Assembly (NCBI GenBank): GCA_934351925.1
Contig: CAKRJT010000002.1
Location: 120,386-184,385 of the forward strand
DNA: 64,000 bases
From: an uncultured Lachnospiraceae bacterium
GTDB taxonomy: Bacteria; Bacillota; Clostridia; Lachnospirales; Lachnospiraceae
Reading direction: 5' to 3'
The notes below the pieces were generated by a model. The model was given only the letters and a program-made list of their open reading frames with translations. It was not told the DNA's origin and made no database searches. Shown in pieces: positions 53,445-63,961 of the stretch. A program made the translations under genes and the position numbers. The number at the start of each line of letters is the position of its first letter. Positions within the stretch are counted from its first letter, which is position 1.

Positions 53445-54467
53445 CTATTCCTCAGCCGACACGATAATTTCCATGTTCCCACCTAGCTCAAGCCCGTCAC
53501 ATTCCTTTGGAATTATAAAGTGGTCGCCCTTTTTGACTGCCATACCGTTCACACTGCCGTCTCCGCCCACAACACTCGCAAGAAGGTAATCTGCCTCGAA
53601 ATCCTTCCCAAGTGACAGACTCAGAACGGAATTGCTGCAGGCACATGCCGCTCCACCATCAGAAGCAGCTCCTGCTATCCCCATGGCTCCAGCATCGACA
53701 ACCAGCTTCCACACTCTGTAATATGCACTTCTCTCCATGAGAACAGGCTTATTCTTCTCCACTACGGCAAAATTATGAATACTGTCCTGTGCCGGGGAAG
53801 CCGGAGCATTGATGACATCAATGGACTTCTCCACATGAAGCTCTCTCTTCTTTCCGTTAGAGAGTCGGTCATAGTCATATACGCGGTAGGTAATGTCGCT
53901 GTTCTGCTGTGTCTCAAGAAGCATAACCCCCGCCTTGATGGCATGGACGGTTCCCGGCACGATGGATACAAAATCACCCTTGTGTATAGGCACCTCGCGT
54001 ATAAATTCACTCCATCTGCCCTCGTGTATCATCTGTGCACACTCAGCACTGTCCTTGGCATTGTGCCCTACAACCAGTGTCGCACCTTCAGGGCAGTCAA
54101 GTATATACCAGCACTCAGTCTTTCCAAGCGAACCATTCTCGCGAACCTTCGCATAGTCATCGGAAGGGTGAACCTGAATACTCAGGTCAGCCTTCGCATC
54201 AATTATCTTGGTGAGAAGAGGAAACACACCCTCCGCCCTGGTTTTTCCGAACACCTCAGGGCGCCCGCTCCAGAGCTGTGAAAGTTTCATTCCCGCATAC
54301 TCACCATTTCTAATGGTGCAATCACCATTTGGGTGAGCGCTTATTCCCCAGCACTCACCTGTGTCGTCTCCCGGAATATCGTAGCCGAACTCCGTAGCCA
54401 GTCGATTGCCGCCCCATATCATTTCCTTAAAAACCGGCTGAAGAAAAATCAAACCGTTGTCCCCCAT
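53445..54467 (-). CDS. manA: Mannose-6-phosphate isomerase, class I
   Basis: A protein of 340 residues. Zinc and active-site motifs are DLSIQVHPSDDYA, GKTECWYIL and VPGTVHAIKAGVMLLETQQN. It interconverts mannose 6-phosphate and fructose 6-phosphate. The length is typical of the short Firmicute form. GGAGG lies five bases before the chosen ATG; a longer upstream frame overlaps the aconitase promoter region without similarity. Together with manC at 60641 it can supply GDP-mannose. Confidence 0.95.
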   Translation of the reverse strand: MGDNGLIFLQPVFKEMIWGGNRLATEFGYDIPGDDTGECWGISAHPNGDCTIRNGEYAGMKLSQLWSGRPEVFGKTRAEGVFPLLTKIIDAKADLSIQVHPSDDYAKVRENGSLGKTECWYILDCPEGATLVVGHNAKDSAECAQMIHEGRWSEFIREVPIHKGDFVSIVPGTVHAIKAGVMLLETQQNSDITYRVYDYDRLSNGKKRELHVEKSIDVINAPASPAQDSIHNFAVVEKNKPVLMERSAYYRVWKLVVDAGAMGIAGAASDGGAACACSNSVLSLSLGKDFEADYLLASVVGGDGSVNGMAVKKGDHFIIPKECDGLELGGNMEIIVSAEE

Positions 54468-54522
54468 ACTAACCTCCATTTCTGCAGTCATGCAGCCTGT
54501 TAATATTAATCTTTCCAACTTT

Positions 54523-56805
54523 TTAATGCCTGTAATAATTGATAAGGCAGCCGTCGAGTATTATCTGCCGCTCATCGTCCGTGAGTTCGCCAATCTTCAA
54601 TGTGAACTCCACAAGCTTATCCTTCACAACATAAGCCCTCACCGTCGAAGCCTTATCCCTTATCGCTGCCGCAGCTCCCGGAATGAAGATGAAATCGCCA
54701 TTCTTAAAAGGAAGCTCTCCCTCATCTATTATGAAAGGAATAAGTCCCCAGTTGATGAGATTGGAGCGGTATCTCTTGGTCGCGTACTCGTTTGCAATGT
54801 TAGCAAGACCACCGAGCACTCTCTGACAGGAGGCAGCCTGCTCACGCGCTGAGCCGTCGCCCGGCTTTACAGCGAAGATTGTGCTTCCGATTTCCGTCTC
54901 GGACACCTTAAGCTCAGGATATTCAGCCTTGATTACCGTAAACGCACGCTTAACCTCGGCATTGCACTCCATAGGGCAGGCACCGCTTCTTCTTACCTCC
55001 TCTGCAGCCCTCATCTCCTTGGCAAGTCCGACATATGCCGGATCCTTTCTTGAGAGCGTGAACTCTGCAAGACCAAGAGGATTGGAGCGGTATGATGAGG
55101 TCTCACCCGAAGGAATAAGTTCATCTGTCGTTGTGACAGGGTCGTGTATCTCGGACACAACCTTGATAAGAATGTTGTCCGTAAGTGCAACCTGCTCAGG
55201 CCAGTCCTTTATATTAGGACCGAATTTAATCTCAACAGAAGGATCTGCAATCCCCTTGCTGTCAAATACTCTGTTATCATATATCGTCTTATCAAAATGA
55301 TATGTAGGATTTGTAAATTCTACATCGACGTCCGTAGCCGCCGTCAGATACCCCTTGTTAGCCGCAGTAGCTGCGATTGAACGCGCGTCCATAAGAGCAA
55401 CCGAAGCAATCTGTCCGTTCTGGAGCTTAGAGCCCTCACGGTTAGGGAAGTTACGGGTTGAATGGCGGATACTGAACGCATTGTTTGCAGGTGTGTCTCC
55501 TGCACCGAAACACGGACCGCAGAATGCTGTCTTTACGATGGCACCCGTCGTCATCAGATCAGCGAGCCTTCCGTTTCTCGCAAGCTCCGCATATATAGGT
55601 GTACTTGCCGGATATACGCTGAGAGTGAACTCATCTGAGCCTATGCTCTTACCCTTTAAGATGTCCGCAGCAGCACAGATATTCTCGAAGCCGCCGCCCG
55701 CACAGCCTGCTATTATTCCCTGCTCGACATAGAGCTTTCCGCCTCTTACCTTGTCCTTCAGGGTGAACGGAACCTTGTTGTCGAGGCTCACTGCAGCGCG
55801 CTTCTCGACATCGTCGAGAATATCCATGAGGTTGGCATTGAGCTCCTCTATGGTATATACGTTGCTCGGATGGAATGGCATGGCTATCATAGGTTTGATT
55901 GTGCTAAGGTCAACATACACAACTCCGTCATAGTATGCGACATCACCCGGATTCAACTCTCTGTAGCACTCACCGCGGCCATGCAGCTCATAGAACTCCT
56001 TAACTCTCTCGTCGGTTCTCCATATAGATGAAAGACAGGTCGTCTCCGTTGTCATTACATCAATGCCAATCCTGAAATCGGCACTGAGGCTGGAAACACC
56101 CGGTCCCACGAACTCCATAACCTTATTCTTGACGTATCCGTTGCCAAACACTGCTCCGATAATCGCAAGCGCCACATCCTGAGGACCGACACCCTTCATC
56201 GGCTCACCTGTCAGGTAGATAGCGACAACTCCCGGCATGACAACATCGTAGGTCTTGTTGAGAAGCTGCTTTGCAAGCTCGCCGCCGCCCTCTCCGATAG
56301 CCATTGTTCCCAGCGCACCATAACGTGTATGTGAGTCTGAGCCGAGTATCATAGCTCCACACTCTGCAAGCATCTCCCTTGCAAACTGATGAATGACAGC
56401 CTGATGAGGCGGAACATACACACCACCGTACTTCTTGGCGCAGCTAAGTCCGAACATGTGGTCGTCCTCATTTATCGTACCGCCGACCGCACACAGACTG
56501 TTGTGGCAATTGGTGAGTACATAAGGCATAGGGAACTTTTCAAGACCTGAAGCTCTCGCAGTCTGTATAATTCCGACAAATGTAATATCATGTGAAGTGA
56601 GCTTATCAAACCTGATTTTCAGCTTGTCCATGTTATCTGCTGTATTGTGCTTCTCCAAAATTGAATAGGCGATGGTCTCCTTTGCGGCAGCCCCCTTTGA
56701 AATCTCACGACCTGTCCTTGACTTGATGACAGACGCTGCCTCAGGTCCATCTTCTACAACCTCTTTTCCGTTTAAAAGCCATGCTCCGGCAGTGCCTAAC
56801 TTAAT
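54523..56805 (-). CDS. Aconitase-family hydratase, divergent
   Basis: A protein of 760 residues with the aconitase fold: [51 protein letters not shown] and [10 protein letters not shown] in the swivel domain. The [4Fe-4S] ligands appear as one Cys in GCAGGGFEN plus the two of CGPC. The usual GSCTNSS motif is replaced by GCAGGGFEN, so substrate identity as citrate/isocitrate is likely rather than sure. Citrate synthase 2.2 kb away on the same strand supports aconitase. The ATG at 56805 was chosen because GAAGAGGA precedes it. Confidence 0.82.
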   Translation of the reverse strand: MKLGTAGAWLLNGKEVVEDGPEAASVIKSRTGREISKGAAAKETIAYSILEKHNTADNMDKLKIRFDKLTSHDITFVGIIQTARASGLEKFPMPYVLTNCHNSLCAVGGTINEDDHMFGLSCAKKYGGVYVPPHQAVIHQFAREMLAECGAMILGSDSHTRYGALGTMAIGEGGGELAKQLLNKTYDVVMPGVVAIYLTGEPMKGVGPQDVALAIIGAVFGNGYVKNKVMEFVGPGVSSLSADFRIGIDVMTTETTCLSSIWRTDERVKEFYELHGRGECYRELNPGDVAYYDGVVYVDLSTIKPMIAMPFHPSNVYTIEELNANLMDILDDVEKRAAVSLDNKVPFTLKDKVRGGKLYVEQGIIAGCAGGGFENICAAADILKGKSIGSDEFTLSVYPASTPIYAELARNGRLADLMTTGAIVKTAFCGPCFGAGDTPANNAFSIRHSTRNFPNREGSKLQNGQIASVALMDARSIAATAANKGYLTAATDVDVEFTNPTYHFDKTIYDNRVFDSKGIADPSVEIKFGPNIKDWPEQVALTDNILIKVVSEIHDPVTTTDELIPSGETSSYRSNPLGLAEFTLSRKDPAYVGLAKEMRAAEEVRRSGACPMECNAEVKRAFTVIKAEYPELKVSETEIGSTIFAVKPGDGSAREQAASCQRVLGGLANIANEYATKRYRSNLINWGLIPFIIDEGELPFKNGDFIFIPGAAAAIRDKASTVRAYVVKDKLVEFTLKIGELTDDERQIILDGCLINYYRH

Positions 56806-56847
56806 CATACATATCCTCTTCCCGCGCTGACAACGCAATTTTTATCT

Positions 56848-57801
56848 TTAATCCTCGTCCTGTACATACTCGGCTATCCTCTCCTCAGTCCAGCGGAGTA
56901 TGTCATGGTAGACCTCCTCCTTGCCGAACTCGTTGAGAATTTCATGCCGCATCTGCGGATATATCTTCACCTGAAGCTCCTCTATTCCTGCCTGCTTGTA
57001 CTGCTCATAGGTTCTCATAACGCCCTCACCGTACTGACCGACAGGATCCTCAGCCCCCGACAGAATGTATATAGGAAGCTCCCTCGGAACCTTCTGTGCC
57101 GTTCTGTCATCGCAGTCCTCGCGGACCAGCGTAAGAAGTGCCTTAAAACCGTCAACGGTAAAAATAAAATCGCACAACGGATCATTTTTAAAGTCATCTA
57201 TAACCTTGTCATCCCTGCACATCCAGTCGCTCTCAGTGCGTGGATTTTCAATTCGTGAGCAGTACTTTCCAAATCCCAGCTCGGTAAGAAAATCACTCCT
57301 GTGGCGCTCACCCCTGAGCTTTCCGACTATACCTGCAACGGTAAGCCCTGCTCCGGTCTCAGCAGGAGTCTGAAATCCCGTTCCGAGAATGAGGCAGGCA
57401 TCAACATCCGCCCCATACACGGAGATAAATCTTCTCGTGATATAGCTTCCCATGCTGTGCCCGAGAATAATGTACGGAACAACAGGATACAGCTCCTTCA
57501 TGTGCTTTTGTAATTTGCGCTCGTCCCGCACAAGCAGATGTGCCCCGTCCTCACCTATATATCCGAAATCAGAAGGAGAAGCAGCCGTCTTTCCGTGTCC
57601 GAGGTGGTCATCTCCGACTACAAGATAACCGTTGTCCGCCATAAACCGCGCAAAATCATCATATCTCTCAACGCGCTCCGCCATGCCATGCACGATATGA
57701 AGCACAGCCCTCACAACGCCGTTCTCCGGTGACCACTCAACCGTGTGAATATGATTGACGCCATCACACGATTTAAAATAAAATTCTCTCTTACCTGCCA
57801 T
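56848..57801 (-). CDS. Alpha/beta hydrolase, monoacylglycerol lipase/lysophospholipase-like
   Basis: A protein of 317 residues. Oxyanion and early motif VLHIVHGMAERVERYDDFAR, nucleophile elbow GHSMGSYITR (Ser near 110), later GAEDPVG and QMRHEILNE giving the Asp and His of the triad. This is the serine hydrolase subfamily acting on lysolipids or monoacylglycerols. It is cytoplasmic with no signal. GGGAG precedes the ATG at 57801; an upstream TTG was rejected. It lies between the aconitase and sugar kinase genes with short gaps, so an operon is possible; the metabolic link is unclear. Confidence 0.88.
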   Translation of the reverse strand: MAGKREFYFKSCDGVNHIHTVEWSPENGVVRAVLHIVHGMAERVERYDDFARFMADNGYLVVGDDHLGHGKTAASPSDFGYIGEDGAHLLVRDERKLQKHMKELYPVVPYIILGHSMGSYITRRFISVYGADVDACLILGTGFQTPAETGAGLTVAGIVGKLRGERHRSDFLTELGFGKYCSRIENPRTESDWMCRDDKVIDDFKNDPLCDFIFTVDGFKALLTLVREDCDDRTAQKVPRELPIYILSGAEDPVGQYGEGVMRTYEQYKQAGIEELQVKIYPQMRHEILNEFGKEEVYHDILRWTEERIAEYVQDED

Positions 57802-57883
57802 TCTCCCGCTCCCTTCCATACATTAATCCTGCCTGCCACTGCCCATAGTGGCACCGACAGCAAATTACATATTTTTCACACTG

Positions 57884-58930
57884 TTATCTCTTAATCTCAT
57901 ACTCCTGCTTCATCAGGTTGTATATTGACTTTTTGTCATCAATAATGTTGAAATCGCCATGTATCGTGTGCTTGATTACCGACGTTGCAACAGCGAAATC
58001 GACGATATTCTTCGGCTCCATCTTCTCCATGAGTGCGTATATAAGACCGCTCGCAAACGCATCCCCGCCGCCCACACGGTCGAGAATATTAAATCTGAAG
58101 GTTTTGCTCTCGTAGGTCTCACCGTCATACCAAAGATATGCCTTGAGTGAGTTCTCGCTTCCCGTGTGCACATAACGCACATGACGTGCTATCGCCATGA
58201 AATCATATCTTTCGTGCAGCTCTTTAAATATCTTGTCCTGCTCCTTGAAGGATGGCTGCATGCTGAGCCCCTCCTTCATGTCCTTTCCATCAGGACCGAT
58301 AAGGTTAAGCGGCTCTATTCCGATGAGCACATCCACATAAGGCAGATAGCTTGTTATACAGTCCCTTGCCTCCTGCCAGCCCCAGAGTGCACTTCTGTAG
58401 TTTCCGTCAAAGCTGACAATCATGTCAAGCTCCTTGGCAGCCTTGAGCGCCATCAAAATCATGTCACGGCAGTTCTGTGAGAGTGCCGGGGTGATTCCGC
58501 TAAGGTGCAGCCAGTCAAAATCCTTGAGTAACTCCTTGAAATCTATCTGCGAGTAATCATATGTCGCAAACGATGAATTCGCCCTGTCATAAATTACCTT
58601 GGAAGAACGCACTGCATAGCCCTCCTCGAGATAGTATATTCCGAGACGGTCTCCGGCATAGATTGCCTTTGACATATGTACATCATTAGAGCGAAGGAAT
58701 CGAATTGCAGATTTTCCGACCGAGTTCGGCGGAACCACGGTAAAAAGTGTACTGTCAACGCCCATGTTTGCAAGACCTGCCGCCACATTCGCCTCAGCTC
58801 CTCCGTAATTGATCGTGTATGAGTTTGCCATACGAATTTTCTCAAAATTAGGAGGTGACAGACGAAGCAGCACCTCTCCTATAGTAATGAACTTGATATC
58901 CTGAATGTCCTTTAAAATCTTCTTAGCCAT
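57884..58930 (-). CDS. kdgK: PfkB-family sugar kinase, 2-keto-3-deoxygluconate kinase-like
   Basis: A protein of 348 residues. [20 protein letters not shown] begins the fold, [17 protein letters not shown] is the substrate-binding segment and [18 protein letters not shown] holds the catalytic Asp (second PfkB signature). It phosphorylates 2-keto-3-deoxygluconate, the product of pectin and uronate breakdown, in many pectin users; a related substrate is possible. GGAGG lies seven bases before the chosen ATG, 37 bases past the citrate synthase stop. Placement next to citrate synthase instead of a uronate operon is unusual. Confidence 0.85.
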   Translation of the reverse strand: MAKKILKDIQDIKFITIGEVLLRLSPPNFEKIRMANSYTINYGGAEANVAAGLANMGVDSTLFTVVPPNSVGKSAIRFLRSNDVHMSKAIYAGDRLGIYYLEEGYAVRSSKVIYDRANSSFATYDYSQIDFKELLKDFDWLHLSGITPALSQNCRDMILMALKAAKELDMIVSFDGNYRSALWGWQEARDCITSYLPYVDVLIGIEPLNLIGPDGKDMKEGLSMQPSFKEQDKIFKELHERYDFMAIARHVRYVHTGSENSLKAYLWYDGETYESKTFRFNILDRVGGGDAFASGLIYALMEKMEPKNIVDFAVATSVIKHTIHGDFNIIDDKKSIYNLMKQEYEIKR

Positions 58931-58967
58931 AGACTCGACCTCCATATTTTTAACACTGCTTTTCACA

Positions 58968-60368
58968 CTATTTCCAGTTGTCATTCACATCTCCGAGACG
59001 ATGCTCAATGTCATAGTAAGGCTTGTGCCAGCCGACATACTTGTAAGCCGGACGAATAATCTTGCCCTTGTTGACAAGTTCCTCAAGACGATGTGCGCTC
59101 CAGCCCGATATACGCGAAATCGCAAATATAGGCGTGAACAGTTCCTCCGGTATCCCAAGCATAGTATATACAAAACCACTGTAAAAATCCACGTTCGCAC
59201 ATATAGGCTTAAACAGCCTTCTTCTCTGTGCGATAAGCCTTCCGGCGATACGCTCGATGCGGTCGAGAAGCTCGAACTCCTTTGTGAGGTCTTTCTCCTC
59301 GGAAAGGCTCTTGGCATACTTCTTTAAAATGACCTCTCTAGGATCTGACAGCGTGTACACCGCATGCCCCATACCATATATAAGACCCGCGCCGTCAAAA
59401 GCCTGCTTGTCGAGGATTTTTGCAAGATATGTCTCTATCTCTGCCTCGTCCTCCCAGTCCTTGACATTCTCCTTTATGTTCTCAATCATATGTGTTACCT
59501 TGAGGTTCGCGCCACCATGCTTAGGACCCTTGAGTGAGGCAATCGACGCCGCGATAGCCGAATAAGTGTCAGTTCCCGAGGAGGTTACAACATGCGTTGT
59601 GAAGGTAGAGTTATTACCACCACCATGCTCTGCGTGAAGTACAAGCGCCACATCCAGAACTCTTGCCTCGAGCTCTGTATACTTGCCGTCAGGTCTCAGC
59701 ATACGAAGAATATTCTCAGCCGTCGAGCAGTTCTTGTCCGGATTGCGGATTAAAAGAACGTCATCCATCTTAAAATGACGATACGAATGATATGCATAAA
59801 CTGAAATAATAGGCATTTTCCCGATAAGCTGCAAAGACTGACGCAGCACGTTAGCCGGAGAAATATCCTCCGGGTTGTCATCATAAGAATAGAGCGTGAC
59901 AATACTCTTTAAAAGGGCGTTCATAATATTCGCACTCGGTGCCTTCATGATTACATCGCGCACGAAGTGACCCGACAGCTCCTGAAGCTCTGACAAAATA
60001 CCGATAAATCTCTCAAGCTGTTCTGCCGTCGGCAGCTCGCCAAACAAAAGCAGATAGGTAGTCTCCTCGAAGGCATATCTTCTGCCGTTGAGACCCTCAA
60101 CTAAATCTGCCACATTATATCCCTGATAATACAATTCACCGTCAATCGGTGTCTTCACACCATCTATCGACTTATAGGAAACGACATCGGAAATCTCGGT
60201 AAGACCTGTAAGTACGCCCTTACCGTTGGCATCTCGAAGTCCTCTCTTTACATCATATTCCTCGTACAGATCAAGATTGATTGCACCGGAGGTCATGCAA
60301 TATTTTACCAGCTCCTCGAATTCTGCATTATGCTTCTCATCCAGAGCCATCATTTCATGATTATTCAT
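58968..60368 (-). CDS. gltA: Citrate synthase
   Basis: A protein of 466 residues. Catalytic His in [20 protein letters not shown], second His in [11 protein letters not shown] and the late Asp in the [20 protein letters not shown] region. It condenses acetyl-CoA and oxaloacetate to citrate. An N-terminal extension of about 60 residues ([19 protein letters not shown]) makes it longer than the 370-residue Bacillus enzyme; this long form is common in Clostridia. GGGGG precedes the ATG. It is the first gene of a same-strand run with kdgK, the hydrolase and aconitase. Confidence 0.94.
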   Translation of the reverse strand: MNNHEMMALDEKHNAEFEELVKYCMTSGAINLDLYEEYDVKRGLRDANGKGVLTGLTEISDVVSYKSIDGVKTPIDGELYYQGYNVADLVEGLNGRRYAFEETTYLLLFGELPTAEQLERFIGILSELQELSGHFVRDVIMKAPSANIMNALLKSIVTLYSYDDNPEDISPANVLRQSLQLIGKMPIISVYAYHSYRHFKMDDVLLIRNPDKNCSTAENILRMLRPDGKYTELEARVLDVALVLHAEHGGGNNSTFTTHVVTSSGTDTYSAIAASIASLKGPKHGGANLKVTHMIENIKENVKDWEDEAEIETYLAKILDKQAFDGAGLIYGMGHAVYTLSDPREVILKKYAKSLSEEKDLTKEFELLDRIERIAGRLIAQRRRLFKPICANVDFYSGFVYTMLGIPEELFTPIFAISRISGWSAHRLEELVNKGKIIRPAYKYVGWHKPYYDIEHRLGDVNDNWK

Positions 60369-60445
60369 GGTATTGCCCCCTTCGAACTTAATACTTTTAA
60401 GATTACAACAATTTTGTTAAAAAAGCAATGATTACTTGTTATCGC

Positions 60446-60474
60446 TTGAATGATAGCTATTATTTTGATATAAT
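60446..60474 (+). promoter_or_regulatory. Probable sigma-A promoter of manC
   Basis: TTGAAT (60446-60451), 17-base spacer, TATAAT (60469-60474). It leaves a leader of about 160 AT-rich bases before the manC start, with ATTTTGTG and CACAAAAT arms 70 bases apart that could pair. Confidence 0.7.
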
Positions 60475-60640
60475 AAGGCATCTCACATTATTTTGTGGAA
60501 ATTAAAATATATGGGCTGCTATTTTATGTATAATATTCATGTTTTATACAAGAATAATTCACAAAATCAGATTAATAACAACTTAATCCACATATAAAAA
60601 ATAACATGCCGCATAATTTGAAAGGAAGTATTCCATTATT

Positions 60641-61942
60641 ATGAATATCATTTTATTATCGGGCGGTTCGGGTCAGAGACTCTGGCCGCTCTCAAACACT
60701 GTGCGCTCCAAGCAGTTTATTCCACTTCTCACCAACGAGAACGGCGAACAGGAATCCATGGTTCAGCGCGTTTACCGCCAGATTACTACAGTGGAACCTG
60801 ACACCAACGTGGTCATAGCTACAGGAAAAAGACAGGTTGGCACGATAAAGCACCAGCTCGGCACCAAAGTCTCCATCTGTGTAGAGCCTTGCAGAAGGGA
60901 CACTTTCCCTGCGATAGCTCTTGCCAGCGCATTTCTTGCAGGCGTGAAGAATGTTGACCCGGATGAGCCGGTTGTCGTGTGCCCTGTTGACCCTTATGTA
61001 AATCTTGACTATTTTAAGGCTGTAAAGAAGCTCTCAGAACTGGCAGCGGATGGACAGTCCAACCTGTCACTTCTTGGAATAGCACCTACATTTCCAAGCT
61101 CCAGCTACGGCTACATAATGCCTGATAACAAGGATACGGTAAGCCGCGTGAACCGCTTTATCGAAAAGCCGAATGAAGAAGACGCTGCTGCCTATATAGA
61201 GCAGGGAGCTCTCTGGAACGGCGGAGTATTCGCCTATAAGCTCTCCTACCTTCTCGACATCTCGAGGAAGATGCTCGGAAGTGCAGATTATCAGACTCTT
61301 TACGACAATTATGAGAACCTTACCAAAATCAGTTTTGACTACGCGGTCGTAGAGAAGGAATCGAATATCCGCTGCCTGCGCTTTGCCGGAGAGTGGCGCG
61401 ATGTCGGCTCCTGGGACGCATTTACCGATGTCATGGACAGTCCGGCAATAGGAAACGTACAGATGGCTGACTGTAAAAACACGAATGTCATAAATCAGCT
61501 TGACCTTCCTGTTATCTGCGTCGGTCTTAACGATGTAGTGGTATCAGTGGGCTGTGACGGCGTGCTCGTGTCCGACAAGGCAAAGAGCAGCACAATCAAG
61601 CCTTACGTTGACAAGCTTGACCCTACTGCAAGATTTGAGGAGAAGGCATGGGGAAGCTTCACAATCCTCGACATACAGCCTGAATCCCTCACCATCAAGA
61701 TTATCCTCCGCCCGGGCAATGAGCTCAAATATCACAGCCACAAGTACCGCGACGAGGTATGGACTATATTGTCCGGAACAGGCTATGTCATTGTTGACGA
61801 TATTCGCCGTGAGATAAAATCGGGCGACGTGATAACCCTCCCTGTCGGCTGCCGCCACACAATGCACGCCACAAGCGAGCTTCAGGTAATAGAAGTCCAG
61901 ACCGGAGCAATACTTGATGCAAATGATAAAATCAGGTATTAG
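60641..61942 (+). CDS. manC: Mannose-1-phosphate guanylyltransferase
   Basis: A protein of 433 residues. N-terminal nucleotidyltransferase domain with LLSGGSGQRLWPLSNTVRSK, FIEKPNEEDAAAYI and WNGGVFAYK; C-terminal cupin domain with LRPGNELKYHSHKYRDEVWT and LPVGCRHTMHA, as in bifunctional GMP/type II PMI proteins. It makes GDP-mannose from mannose 1-phosphate and GTP. AAGGAAG lies upstream of the ATG. The GT2 gene that follows by 41 bases is probably its user. A separate class I ManA is also encoded, so the cupin may be structural or redundant. Confidence 0.92.
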   Translation: MNIILLSGGSGQRLWPLSNTVRSKQFIPLLTNENGEQESMVQRVYRQITTVEPDTNVVIATGKRQVGTIKHQLGTKVSICVEPCRRDTFPAIALASAFLAGVKNVDPDEPVVVCPVDPYVNLDYFKAVKKLSELAADGQSNLSLLGIAPTFPSSSYGYIMPDNKDTVSRVNRFIEKPNEEDAAAYIEQGALWNGGVFAYKLSYLLDISRKMLGSADYQTLYDNYENLTKISFDYAVVEKESNIRCLRFAGEWRDVGSWDAFTDVMDSPAIGNVQMADCKNTNVINQLDLPVICVGLNDVVVSVGCDGVLVSDKAKSSTIKPYVDKLDPTARFEEKAWGSFTILDIQPESLTIKIILRPGNELKYHSHKYRDEVWTILSGTGYVIVDDIRREIKSGDVITLPVGCRHTMHATSELQVIEVQTGAILDANDKIRY

Positions 61943-61983
61943 CCTCGGCTACAGCATCATCAATAGAAGAAAGGCAGCTATAA

Positions 61984-62931
61984 ATGACACCAGTTTTATA
62001 TATTGTCATTCCCTGTTATAATGAAGAAACCGTTCTTCCAATAACCTCGGGAATGTTTCTTGAAAAATTAAACAGCCTTATCGCATCGGAAAAGGTTTCC
62101 TCCGACAGCCGCATACTGTTTATCAACGACGGTTCCTCCGACAGCACCTGGCAGATTATGTCCGCGCTGTGTGAAAGGAATGAGCACTTTTGCTGCCTCG
62201 GTCTGTCGCGCAACTTCGGTCACCAGTACGCTCTGCTCGCAGGTCTCATGGAAGCCAGGTCCAAGGCTGACATTACCATAAGCATTGACTGCGACGGCCA
62301 GGATGACATAAACGCCATGGACGACATGATAGAAGCCTACAAAAACGGGGCTGATGTCGTGTACGGTGTGCGCTCTGACAGGCATACGGACAGTTTTTTC
62401 AAGCGCAGCAGTGCCCTGTTCTTCTATAAGCTTATGAACAAGCTTGGCTGCAACACAGTCTACAATCATGCCGACTACCGCCTCTTAGACCGCCGTTTTC
62501 TTAACGAACTCACCAACTACGAGGAGACGAATCTTTTCCTGCGCGGTCTTATCCCGATGGTCGGCTTTAACAGCACATCCGTTTACTATGAGCGCCACAC
62601 ACGCATTGCCGGAAAGAGCCATTATCCTCTGTCTAAGATGATTAATTTCGCAATAGACGGTATCACAAGCCTCAGCGTCCGCCCAATCCGCGTGATAACG
62701 AGCTTCGGCTTTATCGTCTCGCTGCTCGGCTTCATCGGCGTAATATGGGCTGTGATAATGTTTCTGCTCGGCAGAACTGTAGCCGGCTGGTCAAGTATGA
62801 TATGCATAATCTGTTTCATCGGCGGCATACAGCTTCTAAGCCTCGGTGTCATTGGCGAATACATCGGCAAAATGTACCTTGAAACAAAAAAACGTCCTCG
62901 ATACATCATCAAGGACAAAAAAGGGCTCTAA
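61984..62931 (+). CDS. Glycosyltransferase family 2, DPM1/GtrB-like
   Basis: A protein of 315 residues. Catalytic N-terminal domain with IPCYNEETVLP, INDGSSDSTW, GLSRNFGHQ and DCDGQDD (metal site), then two C-terminal membrane helices at about 235-300 and a basic tail. Such enzymes attach a sugar to polyprenyl phosphate at the membrane. Co-transcription with manC suggests mannose or a derived sugar as donor; that is inference. A strong terminator follows. Confidence 0.92.
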   Translation: MTPVLYIVIPCYNEETVLPITSGMFLEKLNSLIASEKVSSDSRILFINDGSSDSTWQIMSALCERNEHFCCLGLSRNFGHQYALLAGLMEARSKADITISIDCDGQDDINAMDDMIEAYKNGADVVYGVRSDRHTDSFFKRSSALFFYKLMNKLGCNTVYNHADYRLLDRRFLNELTNYEETNLFLRGLIPMVGFNSTSVYYERHTRIAGKSHYPLSKMINFAIDGITSLSVRPIRVITSFGFIVSLLGFIGVIWAVIMFLLGRTVAGWSSMICIICFIGGIQLLSLGVIGEYIGKMYLETKKRPRYIIKDKKGL

Positions 62932-62940
62932 CCCATACTC

Positions 62941-63010
62941 AAAAAGCGTGAAACGGAATCCTGCAGGACTGTTTTCAACATGTTCTGCCATTACCTGTTT
63001 CACGCTTTTT
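62941..63010. terminator. Bidirectional terminator after the manC operon
   Basis: A 14-bp perfect stem AAAAAGCGTGAAAC/GTTTCACGCTTTTT with a 42-base loop holding CCTGCAGG. U-rich tails exist in both directions, serving manC-GT2 and the convergent unknown gene. Confidence 0.85.
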
Positions 63011-63043
63011 ATCTGCTATAAATACCGGATTAAATCACATGAA

Positions 63044-63871
63044 CTAAATCACATGTTCTATTCTGCACTGAACCGCTGCCAGCTCACGGATGGCACCCTC
63101 CATTGCCTTCCTTACACCCATATAAAAATCCGAATCACTTCTGTAATTGCTCAATATTTTCTTTCGTGACTCGGACAGCTTATGAATATCATATAAAAAT
63201 TTCTCGGAAAACTCCTGCGAAAAGCAGCTTTTCCACTCGGACGTTATAACCTTATCAAATGTCTCTATATTCATTGAAAGAATCCTGTCATCCGAAACCG
63301 CATGCTCAATACTCTCTGCCCGCTTCGAACAACAATCGTCCTCATTGACATATTCCTTCCACCACCGTGCGCCATACATTCCCGCCATCATGCTAAACAC
63401 AACACGTCTTGTCATATTTTCAACTCTGTGCAGTTCCGGAACCAACAGCATGTTAAGCATATCACTGTAAGCATCAATAACCCTCACAAAGACGCCCCAC
63501 TCCCTGTCAATACACTCCTCCACTGTACGGGCCAGCTTAGTCAAGTATGTCTCCTCAACGTTTATCATATAAGTCTGTGAAGTTATATTAATCTGCAGTT
63601 CAACACCCATGGGCTGTTCAAAAAAATCAATATCTATATACCAGTTGTATGACATACCACAGATTATATTGCTATACATTATTTTGTATGATATTCTGCG
63701 TCCCTTGGTAAAAGGAAGCTCCGTAACCTTCTTGGTGAACTCCGGTTCCGTCAACATCTCTTTCGTCAAACCGTTAGCCTGAATATAATTACAGATTTTA
63801 TTTACATACTGCGTATAGCTGCCAATATCTATTTTACAATCAGCAGCAACATACCTTATCAAACTGTCCAT
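63044..63871 (-). CDS. Protein of unknown function
   Basis: A protein of 275 residues that I do not recognise. It starts MDSLIRYVAADCKIDIGSYT with GAAGGA just ahead (an upstream TTG adds eight residues). It is mixed alpha/beta, cytoplasmic by composition, without a signal or membrane helix. Noted segments: KGRRISYKIMYSNIICGMSY, IDIDFFEQPMGVELQINIT, AGMYGARWWKEYVNEDDCC and SESRKKILSNYRSDSDFYMG. The CC pair and WW pair are conspicuous. It is convergent with the manC operon and appears to be a single gene. Confidence 0.6.
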   Translation of the reverse strand: MDSLIRYVAADCKIDIGSYTQYVNKICNYIQANGLTKEMLTEPEFTKKVTELPFTKGRRISYKIMYSNIICGMSYNWYIDIDFFEQPMGVELQINITSQTYMINVEETYLTKLARTVEECIDREWGVFVRVIDAYSDMLNMLLVPELHRVENMTRRVVFSMMAGMYGARWWKEYVNEDDCCSKRAESIEHAVSDDRILSMNIETFDKVITSEWKSCFSQEFSEKFLYDIHKLSESRKKILSNYRSDSDFYMGVRKAMEGAIRELAAVQCRIEHVI

Positions 63872-63961
63872 TTCCTTCACTCCATATAATAACAATAATA
63901 ATTATGATAATTAAAAGTTCTTTTCTTAATTATTATTCCACATTTTGATACAAAAGTAACC

